Shown one piece after another: positions 1-9,800 of a stretch of DNA of 64,000 nt (within the stretch, counting starts at the first letter, position 1; the number at the start of each line of letters is the position of its first letter). The position numbers were made by a program, and so were the translations under genes. The stretch spans positions 23,710,301-23,774,300 of the forward strand of contig NC_063170.1 of assembly GCF_023159225.1 (NCBI RefSeq). Direction: 5' to 3'. The DNA is from Perognathus longimembris pacificus (lineage: Eukaryota > Chordata > Mammalia > Rodentia > Heteromyidae). Under the pieces are notes generated by a model, which was not told where the DNA came from, did not search any database, and saw only the letters and a list, made by a program, of their open reading frames with translations.

Positions 1-140
1 CCACCTTTATGGAAGATGGAAAGAGTAGAAGAAATTCCAAGTTGGGCTTTGGGGAAAAGAAGGAGTGATTCCATTAATATCGTGATGACACAACAGTTTC
101 AAATCTATGTATAGCAGTGCAGCCTATTCAAAGCCATTTA

Positions 141-358
141 GATTCTAGGATAACAATGCCAAAATAATTTCAATGTAAGTCTTTGATCTCCTCATTATAA
201 TGCCATTACCATACCATTATTAGCTAAGATTACAATGACAAATCAATTTTAATTGAAGTCTTTGGAGATGCCATTTATAATGCTATTATCATGTGAATTC
301 GCAATGGGAAAGTTACTTGAGCAAGCTTGTTGAAATAGAGTTATAATGCCACTCTAAT
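141..358. repeat. Degenerate tandem array, about 80-bp period
   Basis: Two units are readily aligned, at about 141-220 and 221-299. Each has an 'acaatg' start, an A/T-rich middle ending 'aagtctttg', and a 'ttataatgc.att' end. A weaker, shorter third unit runs about 300-358 and keeps 'caatg' and 'ttataatgcca'. No open frame or known family is recognised. It could be an old local duplication or a fragment of an unrecognised satellite or LTR. Confidence 0.6.
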
Positions 359-970
359 GGAAAATTTTGATGGTGAAATTATTCCAAGTCCCTAGGGACT
401 GGTGATTATCATACAAAATCACCAGCCATGAAAGTGATGGCTCCCGTGCCCCCCTTTCCCAGTAAATTATGAGATAGATGATATCTACTGATCAAAGAAC
501 AGCTTTCTCATGAATGAGTCCACAAGAATCATAGACTCCTCAAGTAGATAAATGGTCCTTCATTTGTAAACAGGCTACAAAGGGAATGGACCTGATTGTG
601 AGCTGGATTCAACCTTTAGTCTTTGACTCCTAGACCAGAACTTGGCACCTAGTGGTCCAATGCTTTTAGAGAACTGGATTCCACGGAAACAAATGGATGG
701 AAGGCTTAGCTTTTAGGTGAGAGCCATGGAGGATACCTGGATCATGAAGGTATTGGCAGATACTCATTTTGAGCTAGAAGATTATAAGAAAATGTCAATA
801 ACCGGTGACTCCATGACTTCTAGCATTTCAGGCAGTTGGTTTCAGTTGGGACCTTTGTTCTGCCTCCGGGGTTTCCTATTAGGAAATATTACTTGCTTGG
901 GTGAGAATTTTAAACTCTCTGCTTTGATTACATAAAGATAGAGAATGAAATGGTCACTCTGCACCCGAGT
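359..970. other. Unique sequence, no gene seen
   Basis: Ordinary A/T-rich DNA without a recognisable repeat. A 72-codon frame at 717-935 has no recognisable domain and no splice or initiation context that I trust, so it is treated as chance. Confidence 0.6.
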
Positions 971-971
971 T

Positions 972-1219
972 GTTTTGTTCTGTTTTTCTTTTTGGTTGGG
1001 TCTTGAGCTCAGGGCCTGGATGCTGTCCCTGAGCTCTTTTCTGCTCAAGGCTGGCGCTCTACCTAACACTTGGACCCACAGCACTGCTTCCAGTTTTCTG
1101 ATAGTTAGAGAAAAGAGTCTCATGAACTTTCCTGTCCAGGTTGGCTTTAAACTGTGATTCTCAGATTTTAGCCTCCTGAGTAGCTAGGATTACAAGTGTG
1201 AGCCACCAGTACTTGGCTC
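972..1219 (-). mobile_element. Type A SINE (B1-like head plus tRNA-like tail)
   Basis: The T-rich tail is at the left. It is followed by the tail monomer ('cttgagctcagggcctgg...gctcaaggctgg') and then the B1-like head ending 'tagctaggattacaagtgtgagccacc'-type sequence at the right. It is diverged, with an insertion in the 'cacttggacccacag' segment. Short frames crossing it on both strands are SINE translations. Confidence 0.88.
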
Positions 1220-1385
1220 CAGGAGTTGTTTTAATTCAGGCAATCAATGACTTATTAAAAAAATAGAGAAAATCAATTATAATAGTTGTTTGGCTAAAGA
1301 GAACATTTGATTCAATCATCTTGGGAAACCATTGCTGTAAACTAGATCATTAGAGGGTCTTTTATCCCCAGAGCTTGTATTGGTA

Positions 1386-1388
<3 letters not shown>

Positions 1389-1431
<43 letters not shown>
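1389..1431. repeat. (TC)n microsatellite
   Basis: About 21 uninterrupted TC units lie directly next to the A-tail side of the minus-strand SINE that follows. Confidence 0.97.
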
Positions 1432-1437
<6 letters not shown>

Positions 1438-1439
1438 GT

Positions 1440-1638
1440 GCTAGCGCTGGGGCTTGAACTCAGGGTCCTGGGCATTGTCCTTTTTCTTCAGCCATACCCT
1501 TACTTTGAGCTTATTGGTGGTTAATTGGAGTTAAGAGTCTTATGGACTTTCTGCCCAGGTTGATTTCAAACTGTGATCCTCAGATCTCAGCCTCCTGAGT
1601 AGCTAGAATTATAGATGTGAGCCACTAGGTACCTGGCT
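1440..1638 (-). mobile_element. Type A SINE, internally shortened
   Basis: It starts with 'ggggcttgaactcaggg' and ends with the complement of the B1-like start. Part of the tail monomer between the 'tttttcttcagcc' stretch and the 'ggtggttaattgg' linker is missing. The TC microsatellite sits at its 3' tail. Confidence 0.85.
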
Positions 1639-1878
1639 TGGCTGTCCTTTATCTTAATTTGTCCCTAATACCTCCAGAGTCTCCTTGCTTGAAAAAAAGC
1701 TTGCTTTGTTCTCTATTCATCCAATTTCTCCCAGTTTTCCCCTTCCACTCTAGCCCATATCTTAATGGGGAGGTGAGTGGGGGGGGGGGAGGATTGTATA
1801 GAAAATGCATAGAATTGCATGGTGCCTTCCTACACATTTCTTTTTTGGACTGTTGAATCACAACCCAGATGTTGTGAG

Positions 1879-2323
1879 TGTTACTGGGCTCAAGGGGGAA
1901 TAGTCCCTGTCCCTCAAAAAGTTCACCACTCAGAGACAGTCTCAAGCAAAAAGATGGATTTATTGGGGAAGCAAAAAGCGGACTGGCCAGTGATGCAGCC
2001 CTGAACTGCTGAACTGCGACAGTGAAAAGCTGGCTGACCAGCCAGGGACACAGGGCAGACTCGGGCGCTGACACTGTGACCCCGAGCAGTCCTCAAATTG
2101 GGGTTTATAAAGGTAAAAGCATAGCACAGATGTAGGGGCTTGATGCAGGGGGTAGAACACACAACAAACAAGTTAAGCAAGCCATTTACAGAAGCAGAAT
2201 TCTGGAGTCAGGTTGACCTGATCTACTGCCCCCAACATTCCCTACCATATTTCCCTAATCAAGATGGAATCAGCTCTACAACAGTGAGCCCTTGGCTCTG
2301 AACTTGTGTACTCCTTCACAACA
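1879..2323 (-). mobile_element. Solitary endogenous retrovirus LTR
   Basis: On the minus strand it begins TGTTGTGAAGG and ends CCAGTAACA, the TG...CA ends of an LTR. A 5-bp GTGAG flanks it at 1874-1878 and 2324-2328, as expected for a retroviral target duplication. A TATA-like TTTATAAA lies at 2104-2111 and an AATAAA signal (reading leftward) at 1959-1964, giving a sensible U3-R-U5 order over 445 bp. No gag, pol or env is attached, so this is a solo LTR. The left edge of the minus-strand LTR is ambiguous because 'acaacagtgagc' occurs twice (2277-2288, 2318-2329); an alternative end is 2283. I cannot name the family. Confidence 0.72.
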
Positions 2324-2559
2324 GTGAGCAGTTTGCTTTTTTGGAATGTATGTTACATGGCAGGCACTATGTTGGTGCTTTTATTTAGCTGTTGCAGCGG
2401 AAGCATGAGAGCCACTGACCCTGGAGCTCAGCGCAGTAGGTTATTCAAGGTTCTGTGTGCAGCTGTAACATGGACCTTGGTGTGTGGGGGCCTGGAGCCC
2501 AATGTCTTGACTACTTTCTGTCCAGACACAGGTTAGGCTGGCAGAGTGACTAAACATAC

Positions 2560-2630
2560 AGACCCATCCTTGCCCTGTTGGCTCTGCCATTTACCAGCAG
2601 TGTCACAATGGCCAAACATCCCACCTTTTT
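2560..2630 (+). mobile_element. MIR-like fragment
   Basis: The stretch 'ctctgccatttaccagcagtgtcac' resembles the MIR core, which codes for nothing and is an ancient tRNA-derived SINE. It is short and diverged. Confidence 0.4.
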
Positions 2631-2642
2631 GCTGTTTCCTTC

Positions 2643-2873
2643 TTTTTTGTTTTCCTTGCTGGTACTAGAAGCTTGAACTCAGAGCCTCATCTTTTTTCTC
2701 AAAGCGAGTTCTCTACTATTTGAGCCACAGCCCCATTTCCAGCATTTTGGTGGTTCATTGGAGATAAGAGTCTCGTGGATTTTCCTGCCTAGGCTGGTTT
2801 TGAACCATTATCCTCTCACATCTCAGCCTCCTGAGTGGTTAGGATTCCAGGCATGAGCCACCAGTGCCCAGCT
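2643..2873 (-). mobile_element. Type A SINE
   Basis: Full-length minus-strand copy. It has a T-rich start, 'gcttgaactcagagcc' tail monomer, 'tttgagccacag' A-box complement, 'ggttcattggagataagag' linker, and the B1-like end at 'gagccaccagtgcccagct'. Confidence 0.9.
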
Positions 2874-2874
2874 G

Positions 2875-4245
2875 TTTCCTTTTTAACTGCATGATCAATC
2901 TTACTCACTCCATCCTGTGAATTTTGGGTATGAATGAGAGACACTATTCTATGCTGGGAGTGGATGAGGACATTTAACTAAGATGCCCAATTTAAGAAGG
3001 AAAGCTGGGCCTTAAAGGATCTTCTAGTAAGCACAGGCAAACTTGGAAGAGACAGGAGTTGGGAGGATGAAGTCAGTGATCTTCCAAAAGGAAGACGAAA
3101 ACCAGTTTCAAAAAGTCAAGGCCAAATGTTTGTGTGAATTACACCACTACAGAAAAGCAGTGTGACTAATTCCCCCTGGAAGGGCTGCAATCAGTTCAGC
3201 TGTAGAGAGTCTCAGTACAATTCCTTAGACCCAGATCGAGCAGGTCCCAGGCTAAACAATTGCTTAAGAATGTCAAAATTCTAGGTTTTCATCCTAGCTT
3301 GGTTACTGATCTGTTTTGTGACCACAGTCCCTTAATCCTCCATGTTGTCTCTTCCTCCCCGCCCCCCCATTACCTTCCTTTCCCTGCCTGCCAAATACCA
3401 GCTGTCTCCCTGGGTGGTTTTAAGGGCTAACTAATAAAAGAGATTAGGCGCAATAGCCACCATCTACATTGTTAATAAAAATGGTATTTTGGATTCAATC
3501 ATTTGCATCTAAATCCTTTGTATTCTTGTCTTCGTATCCTGTATTTTCTATCTTTACAACAAAATTCTACTCTGAAAGAGAGCTGGCCATGCTGTGACAT
3601 TTTCAAACAGTTGCTGTTCTGGGAAGAATTTCACCTAAGGGCTTCCCCCAGCCCTGTCAGCCTGGTTAGCTTTGCACAAAAATGGCATCCATTGCAGGTC
3701 TGGGTCTTACAATGTAACCCAGAGGTTGGTGTCCATGTTAGGCTAGCCAGTGCCTGCACAAAGGTAATCGGAAAATTCTGAATGCTGAGAAATAGAATGA
3801 AATTGCCAGTGTGTTGGAAATGAAAGCAACTCCCCGAGCATAAATAATGAACACCATGTTGATTGAAATAAATGATGTACTTTGCTTTAGGAATGGTATT
3901 TGAATAACTGATACTGTACTTTGTTGGGCTATGGTTTCAAATGTATTCGATTATACATTTTAATGTTTCCCCTCAAACAGTCTTTCAAATCAGGATAAAT
4001 TGCTGTAGAGAGCGGGCATGTCTTGATCTTTAGCTGCCATGACAACAGGGTACAGAGAAATGCGTTTTCATAACAATAGCTGGCAGTGTTTAGAATCACT
4101 GTTACTTTGTATCATGGAACAGCTGGCATTGGGAAGAAAACAACAACTGTTTTCCTTAGCTTGAAAGCTTTTGTTATAATCACTGAAAAAATAGATAGAA
4201 AAAGTTGGTAGATGGAAGGAAAGCTCAGAGTGAACAAGGGAGACT
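2875..4245. other. Unique sequence, no gene seen
   Basis: No exon or confident repeat. A weak MIR-like piece may lie at about 3290-3340 ('cttggttactgatctgt...gaccacagtcccttaa'). The block 3780-4070 is A/T-rich and repeat-free and could hold conserved non-coding DNA, but nothing in the sequence alone proves it. Confidence 0.55.
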
Positions 4246-4330
4246 AAGAAGAGAGAAGAGGGAAAGAGAGGAAGAGGAAGAGAGAGAGAAGGAGAAGTGA
4301 GAGGGAGAGGGGGAAAAGGGGAGAGGAAGG
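4246..4330. repeat. GA-rich polypurine tract
   Basis: Almost uninterrupted purines on the plus strand, with irregular GA, GGA and GAA units. Protein frames across it on the minus strand are low complexity. Confidence 0.9.
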
Positions 4331-4361
4331 CAAACAGTTCATGTATCAAGGGCTTGGTCCT

Positions 4362-4430
4362 GGGCTGGGGGTATAGATCAATGATGAAATGCTTGCCTAG
4401 CACTGGATTCAATCTCTGACATCACCAAAA
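4362..4430 (+). mobile_element. ID-type monomer SINE
   Basis: The 'gggctgggggtatagatcaatg' start, 'gcttgcctagc' and 'ctggattcaatctctgacatcacc' match the ID layout (A box, B box, A-rich tail). The tail has become a (CAAG/CAAA)-like run to about 4465. The tRNA-like tail monomer of type A and B SINEs is absent. Confidence 0.72.
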
Positions 4431-4465
4431 TAAGCAAGCAAATGAGCAAACAGCAAGCAAGCAAG

Positions 4466-4797
4466 ACTTGGTCCCCAGCCTATGGAGTATTGGAAGGTGG
4501 AGAACTTTAAGGTGTGGTGCCCAGTGGGAGGTCTTTAGGTTACTGGAGTATGGCCATGAAGAGGAAACCCTAGTTTCTTCTTCCCTTGTCTCCTTGCTCC
4601 CTGGATCATGGTATAAACAGTTTTGCTCTGCCACACATTTCTACCATGATGTGTTGATTGATCATAGGCCCAAAGTCAGGGGACTAACCTTTCATAGGCT
4701 GAAACCTTCCAAATGGTGGGCTAATAAAACACCCCCCCCCACCATGAGCTGATAATTTCGTATACTGTGTTATAGTGGTGGAAGCCAATTGGTACAG
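4466..4797 (+). mobile_element. MaLR-type (ERVL family) LTR
   Basis: It has the MaLR signature 'cccagtgggaggtctttagg', 'ccatgatgtgttg', 'cataggcccaaag' and an AATAAA signal near 4722 followed by 'gataatttcgtatactgtgttatag'. It is homologous to the copy at 34.8 kb. A poly-C run at 4730-4740 interrupts it. Confidence 0.72.
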
Positions 4798-5220
4798 ATG
4801 GGGGGAGAGTATCCTGGAGTATAGATGTGGGTCCTGATGAGAGAGGCAGAAGGAGACTGGATGCACATAGTAGAGAAGGTGGTATGAGAACAGAAAAAAG
4901 AGATTTGAAGATGCAGGCCTTGGTGATGAGAGTGACGTGGATATCAGCCGAAGCCACCAGAGAACAGGAAGCAGCTTTTCCTCTAATACCTTTAAGCACA
5001 GACAATTCTGTAACCACATGATGTCAGCATGGTTATCCTCACTTCTGTCCTTCACAACTGCTAGAGGGGAAATTCCTTTTGCTTTAAGCTACCAAGTTCG
5101 TGATGATCTGTTACCATGGGAAACAAATCTTGTTGCCATAGGAAACAAATACAACCACCATTGTAATATGACTAGAGGTCAAATCCTCACGAACAGGCAC
5201 TGGCCTCAAAGAACATAGGA
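4798..5220. other. Unique sequence with an X-box-like pair
   Basis: No repeat family or exon is recognised. Overlapping frames on both strands of 60-120 codons look like chance frames. The two X-box-like motifs at 5110-5146 are listed separately. Confidence 0.5.
5110..5146 (+). promoter_or_regulatory. Tandem RFX X-box-like motifs
   Basis: GTTACCATGGGAAAC (5110-5124) and GTTGCCATAGGAAAC (5132-5146) both fit the loose X-box consensus RYYNYY-N3-RRNRAC. They are part of a 22-bp tandem duplication, so the two sites are two helical turns apart. RFX factors bind such sites at ciliary and MHC-II genes. The match is to a consensus only; binding is not shown. Confidence 0.35.
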
Positions 5221-5281
5221 TTTTGAAGCTTATCTGTGTATTGTTGATTTTCTTAAGTACACAAACTTGTTTTATCTTACA

Positions 5282-5524
5282 TTTTTTCCCCCTTTGGCCA
5301 GTTGTGGGGCTTGAACTCAGGGACTGTGCACTGTCCCTGAGCTTTTGTGTTCAAGGTTGGTGCTCTAGCACTTTGAGCCACAATGATACTTCTGGTTTTC
5401 TGGTACTTGATTCGAGATAAGAGTCTCATGGACTTCCCTGCCTGGGGGTGGCTTTGAACTGTGATCCTCAGATCTTAGCCTCCTGAGTAGCTAGGATTAT
5501 AAGGTGTGAATCACTAGCACTCCA
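5282..5524 (-). mobile_element. Type A SINE
   Basis: A T-rich start is followed by 'tggggcttgaactcaggg', the 'tttgagccacaatg' segment, a 'gagataagagtctcatgg' linker and a B1-like end at about 5524. The copy is diverged. Confidence 0.9.
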
Positions 5525-5766
5525 CGTTTACCTTCCTTTTTATTCTAATCTTTTCCCCATTCTGATTATTCAAAGAAGTCAACAAAAGAGTCTTCTATCA
5601 ATTCTCCTTGGCTTCTCCACTGTCAGTTGCCTTCACTGTGCCTTCCCTTTAACACTGAGGGCATCTTTGGGCTCCATTCTCTAGCCTTTTCTTACTTCCT
5701 TGGATGAGCTCAGGCACTCAAAGCCTCAATCTCAATGCCCAGATGTTTTTTTTTGTTGTTGTTGTT
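5525..5766. other. Unique pyrimidine-rich sequence
   Basis: No exon or repeat is recognised except a short (GTT)n at 5754-5766 abutting the next LINE-1 insertion. Confidence 0.5.
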
Positions 5767-5778
5767 TGACTGATTCTT

Positions 5779-6478
5779 TTTTTTTTTCTTCAAATTTTTA
5801 TTATTAAACTGATGTACAGAGAGGTTACAGTTTCATATGTTAGGCATTGGATACATTTCTTGTACTGTTTGTTACCTTGTCCCTCATACCCCCCTCTTTC
5901 CTCCCCCTTTCCCTTCCCCCCCACCCTGTGTTCAGTTCACTTACACCAAACAGTTTTGCAAGTATTGCTTTTGTAGTTGTTTGTCTTTTTTTTACCCTGT
6001 GTCTCTCAAATTTGGTATTCCCTTTCAATTTCCTACTTCCAATACCTGTATACACGGTTTCCAATATACTCAGATAAGATTACAGAGATAGTGTAGGTAC
6101 AACCACAGGAAGGAGATACAAGAACATCATCAATAATAGAAGCTACAGATACACATGGGACGTTGAAAGTAGTTACAACTGTGATATAACAATTGTTTCC
6201 ATAACACGGAGTTCATTTCACTTAGCATCATCTTAGGTGTTCATAAGGGTATAGCTATTGGGCCTTGTGATGCTCTGCTATGACTTGCCTAAACCTGTAC
6301 TAATTATTCCCAATAAGGGAGACCATAGAGTCCATGTTTCTTTGGGTCTGGCTCACTTCACTTAGTATAATTTTTTCCAAGTCCTTCCATTTCCTTACAA
6401 ATGGGACAATGTCATTCTTTCTGATAGAGGCATAAAATTCCATGTGTATATGTACCGCATTTTCCTGATCCATTCGTC
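5779..6478 (-). mobile_element. 5'-truncated LINE-1, 3' end only
   Basis: A T-tract at the left is the poly-A tail of a minus-strand element. A 3' UTR follows, with its C-rich (G-rich on the element) tract at 5890-5930. At the right is the end of ORF2, recognisable as the complement of the '...ggatccaggaaaatg' family near 6465. A perfect 12-bp target duplication, TGACTGATTCTT, lies at 5767-5778 and 6479-6490. It is a dead copy made by target-primed reverse transcription. Its 3' UTR matches the fragment at 45.0 kb. Confidence 0.9.
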
Positions 6479-6639
6479 TGACTGATTCTTATGTCTTGCT
6501 GTCTAGCCCCAATTCTCCACTTATGTGCTAGCTCTCTAGGACTCTAACAAAGTATCCAAGACAATCAATTTAAAAAGAATATCATTTTGTTTTAGTTTAT
6601 AATTTAGCAAGTTTGAATCCTTGGTTGATCAGCTCAGTT

Positions 6640-6875
6640 GCTTTGGGGCCTGTGGTGAAGCAGCTGGTGATGGTAGGAGTGTGTGGTAGAGGACAAGACC
6701 TGCGTACTACAACCCTCTACAAGGCAAGCCTCCAGGGACCTGAGACTAAAACCTTCATGAGAGCCCTGCCCTTAAAGAAATCCCATCACTTCTCAATAGT
6801 GTGATGCTAAGGACTGAACCTTTAACACATGGGCCTCTTGGGGACACATTCAAGATCCAGATCAGAGCAACCTGA
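6640..6875 (-). mobile_element. MaLR-type LTR fragment
   Basis: The 'ctgtggtgaagcagctggtgatgg' region and the end 'cacatgggcctcttggggacacattc' match the reverse complement of MaLR LTRs. The right part is the clearest. Much diverged. Confidence 0.55.
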
Positions 6876-7035
6876 ACCTTTCATAGACACACTTCAATGT
6901 GAGCTCATCATCTCATTGATTCCTCACTCATTCCTCCAGATTAAAACTGCATTCTTCCTCCACCCCCACTAGGTTCCCTAATTTGGAGAACAAAATTAAA
7001 ATCTATCTTAGCCTGGGATTAATTGTTTTGAAAAA
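6876..7035. other. Unique spacer
   Basis: Nothing recognised between the MaLR fragment and the old LINE-1. Confidence 0.5.
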
Positions 7036-7039
7036 TTCT

Positions 7040-7985
7040 TTTCCAAGTTTGTCATCATGGTGCAATAAATGTAACATAAACTTTACACTCAGTACCCCTT
7101 AAGACATGTAGCTTTGGGGATATCAGTCCATCCATATCATTATGCAACCATCACTAGAGCCCTCATCTTCTTCAGCTTTTGTTCTCATTGGATAATTCCT
7201 TCTCTTCTTTTCCTTCAGCCCCTGGCAGCCATTATTCTACCCGTATCTCCATAAACTTGTTGGCTTAGGTATCTAATGTTCATGAAATCATGATGTAATG
7301 TTTGTCCTTTTGTGACTGATTTACATCACTCAGCACAATGCTATCCTGCTGTTGCATGTGAGACTTTTCTCTCTCTCTCTACTGCTCTCTCTACTGCTTA
7401 ATATTCCATTGTATATACCACCCTGTCTTTGTCCATTCTTCTGTTGCTGGATATGGGGATTGAGCCCATCTCTTCAGTTTTATGAGCAATGCTGCTATGA
7501 ATGTGGGTGAAACCTTTTGATTCTGTCTTCAATTCTTTTCAATATGTACTCAGAAATGGAGTGGTTGACTCATGTAGTCATTCCATATTTAATTTTTTGA
7601 GGAACAGCTATACTGTTTTCCATGATTGTACCATTTTATATTTCTTTCTTTCTTTTTTTTTGCCAGTCCTGGGGCTTGAACTCAGGGCCTGAACACTGTC
7701 CCTGGCTTCTTTTTGCTCAAGGCTAGCACTCTGCAACTTGAGCCACAGCACCTTCTGGCCGTTTTCTATATATGTGGTGATGAGGAATTGAACCTAGGGC
7801 TTCATGTATATGAGGCAAGCATTCTTGCCACTAGGCCATATTCTCAGCCCCATTATATATTTCTTTTGTTTTCCATCTTATATTTCTACCAACAGTGCAA
7901 AAGGGTTTCACTTTCTCAACATTTTCACTAACACACTTGTTATTTTCTGTGCTCAGTGATGGCAATCTTAATGATTAGAAGATGG
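7040..7985 (-). mobile_element. Ancient LINE-1 (L1M-type) 3' part, split by a SINE
   Basis: Landmarks of mammalian-wide L1 in reverse orientation: 'tgtccttttgtgactg', 'cactcagcacaatg', 'attccattgtatataccac', 'caatgctgctatgaatg', 'cttcaattctttt' and, beyond the SINE, 'ctaccaacagtgcaaaaggg'. The element is interrupted by the type B SINE at 7650-7851. No intact frame remains. Confidence 0.82.
7650..7851 (-). mobile_element. Type B SINE inserted in old LINE-1
   Basis: Poly-T, then the tail monomer ('ccagtcctggggcttgaa', 'gctcaaggctagcactctgc'), then the ID-like head complement ending 'cactaggccatattctcagcccc'. Near-duplicate 'tatatttcttt' lies on both sides, a likely target duplication. Confidence 0.9.
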
Positions 7986-8075
7986 GAAATTATTCCATGA
8001 GTTTCTCTTTATCTAAGACCCCCCTCCAATCAGTTGCATGTCTTGTCACTCCCACTTGTGTGTTTATCCTTAAAA

Positions 8076-8086
8076 TCTCTCTCTCT

Positions 8087-8132
<46 letters not shown>
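8076..8132. repeat. (CT)n-(AC)n compound microsatellite
   Basis: About seven CT units, then about 21 AC units. Confidence 0.97.
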
Positions 8133-8134
<2 letters not shown>

Positions 8135-8162
8135 CCCTTGCCCTTCCCCTCCCCTCTCAGCT

Positions 8163-8258
8163 CTCATCTTGTTGCTCAGGTTAATCTCTAACCCATAATC
8201 TTCCTGCCTCAGTCTTCTGAGTGCTGGGATTACAGGCATGCATCACCATACCCAGCTT
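8163..8258 (-). mobile_element. B1-like monomer
   Basis: 'ttgttgctcagg' followed by 'ctgcctcagtcttctgagtg', 'ctgggattacaggcatgcatcacc' and 'cccagct' is the reverse complement of a 7SL-derived B1 monomer without the tRNA-like tail. Confidence 0.8.
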
Positions 8259-8454
8259 TCCTAAGCATCTTTTCTTTCCTTAAATCATCTTTGCCCCTGC
8301 TGGTCTCTGTCCCTATCATTTCCTGTGAAGCATAGCTAAAATACTAAATGGTGCCCTTATCTCTGGTTTGAACCACATTCAATTTATTTTCTACAGCATA
8401 GTCAGGATGAACTTAGGGAAAAAAAGCATGTAGCTAATTTTGTTTAAAACCTTT

Positions 8455-8775
8455 CAGTGATTCTCTTTGACCTTTAGAATAAAAACTCCTTGGAATAACC
8501 TGAGAACTTACTCAGGATTTAGCCTCTCTTTTCCTTTCATGTTTTGCTACTCCTTTATTCTTTATATGGCCTGCATGTTGGATGACTGCACAATTCTCCC
8601 TTCCTCCCCTGCCTCTCTGTGCACAGGCAACATTTGCTGCATTGATAGTTGTGAGGAGGGCAGGAGCCATGCTCACTATAATTACCATGATTATTTCTCC
8701 TATGCTGCATCCCCGCTAAGATACCTGCTACATATTAGGGTGTTTACAAATACTTACTAGACACCTTTATATACC
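8455..8775 (+). mobile_element. L2 LINE 3' fragment
   Basis: 'cctttagaataaaaactcctt', the following pyrimidine-rich 'ttcatgttttgctactcc' region and 'tgcctctctgtgcac' follow the order of the mammalian L2 3' end. It is very diverged. A 97-codon frame here has no independent support. Confidence 0.55.
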
Positions 8776-8784
8776 AGGAACAGT

Positions 8785-8930
8785 ATTAATCCTTTGACTG
8801 GAACTATCTCATTTCTGTTTCACACATCTTTGAGGTATTGTTCCAATATTATAGATGAGGAAACTGAGGCTTGGAATATTTGAACATCTTGTCCAAAGCC
8901 ATAGCTTGTAAATGGCCTTCCGCAAGCCTC
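8785..8930 (-). mobile_element. MIR
   Basis: 'attatagatgaggaaactgaggc' followed by 'catcttgtccaaagccatagcttgtaaatgg' is the reverse complement of the MIR core. Clear match for an ancient element. Confidence 0.8.
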
Positions 8931-8960
8931 ATTTAGTGTTATCAGATACCAAAGCTCATA

Positions 8961-9036
8961 TATTTTTATTTCCAGTACTGGAACTTGAACTCACAGCTTT
9001 GGGCTTTATCATTTGAGCCACTCTACCCGTTCTCCT
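8961..9036 (-). mobile_element. Type A SINE tail fragment
   Basis: 'ccagtactggaacttgaactcacag' and 'catttgagccactctaccc' are the tail monomer only, cut off at the right by the GT/G run and a second SINE. Confidence 0.65.
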
Positions 9037-9042
9037 ATATGT

Positions 9043-9071
9043 TTGTGTGTGTGTGTGGGGGGGGGGGGGGC
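9043..9071. repeat. (GT)n-(G)n run
   Basis: Seven or so GT units followed by 14 G, at the tail of the next SINE. A G-run this long is prone to sequencing error. Confidence 0.9.
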
Positions 9072-9495
9072 GGGGCTTGAAGTCAGGGCATTGGTACTGT
9101 CCCTGAGCTTTCTTTTTTGCTCAAATCCAGTGCTCTACCTCTTGAACCATGGCTCCATTTCCTGCTTTTTTTTTTTTTATGGCCAACTGGCCTTGAATTG
9201 CCATCTCCCTATTTCCACTTCCCAAATAGCTAGGATTGGGCTGGGATTATGGCCTAGTGGCAAGAGTGCTTGCCTCTTATACATGAAGCCCAGGGTTCAA
9301 TTCCCCAGCACCACATATATTGAAAACGGCCAGAAGTGGCGCTGTGGCTCAAGTGGCAGAGTGCTAGCCTTGAGCAAAAAACAAGCCAGGGACAGTGTTC
9401 AGGCCCGGAGTCCAAGGCCCAGGACTGGCAAAAACAAAACAAAACAAAAAACCCCAAATAGCTAGGATTAGAGACTTGAGCCACGGTACCCAGCT
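9072..9495 (-). mobile_element. Type A SINE, split by a nested type B SINE
   Basis: The left part (9072-9237) holds the tail and linker. The right part (9453-9495) resumes at 'cccaaatagctaggatt' and ends 'gagccacggtacccagct'. The interruption is the plus-strand type B copy. Confidence 0.9.
9238..9452 (+). mobile_element. Type B SINE nested in a type A SINE
   Basis: Nearly intact: ID-like head ('ggctgggattatggcctagtgg'), 'ggttcaattccccagcacc' B box, tail monomer ('ggcgctgtggctcaagtggc') and an (AAAAC)n tail. A perfect 17-bp target duplication, CCCAAATAGCTAGGATT, lies at 9221-9237 and 9453-9469. Frames of 65-150 codons across it are translations of the SINE. Confidence 0.96.
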
Positions 9496-9527
9496 AAGAA
9501 CTCCTACTTTCAACAGCAATGCAATTG

Positions 9528-9800
9528 TCTTAGTCACATTAGGCTGGTAGAACAAAATGGGTGGGTTATACACATGGAGATTTATTTTTTACAGTTCTGG
9601 AAGTTGGGGAGTGATCACATTTGGCTGACTTCTTGTTGTTTCATCATAAGGTGGAAAGAGAACCAGCTAGCCCTCTGGTCCCTCTTCCCCAGGGCTCCCC
9701 TTATAACCTAATCACCTCCCAAATACCACCATCCAAATATTGTCACCACAGGGACGGAGATTTCAACACGTGGACTCAATCCATTGTACCCACCCCAGCT
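9528..9800 (-). mobile_element. MLT1-like MaLR LTR
   Basis: 'gtcttagtcacattaggctgg', 'gagatttattttttacagttctgg', 'cataaggtggaaag', 'ataacctaatcacctcccaaa' and 'gagatttcaacacgtgg' follow the reverse complement of MLT1-type LTRs in order. Confidence 0.78.
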
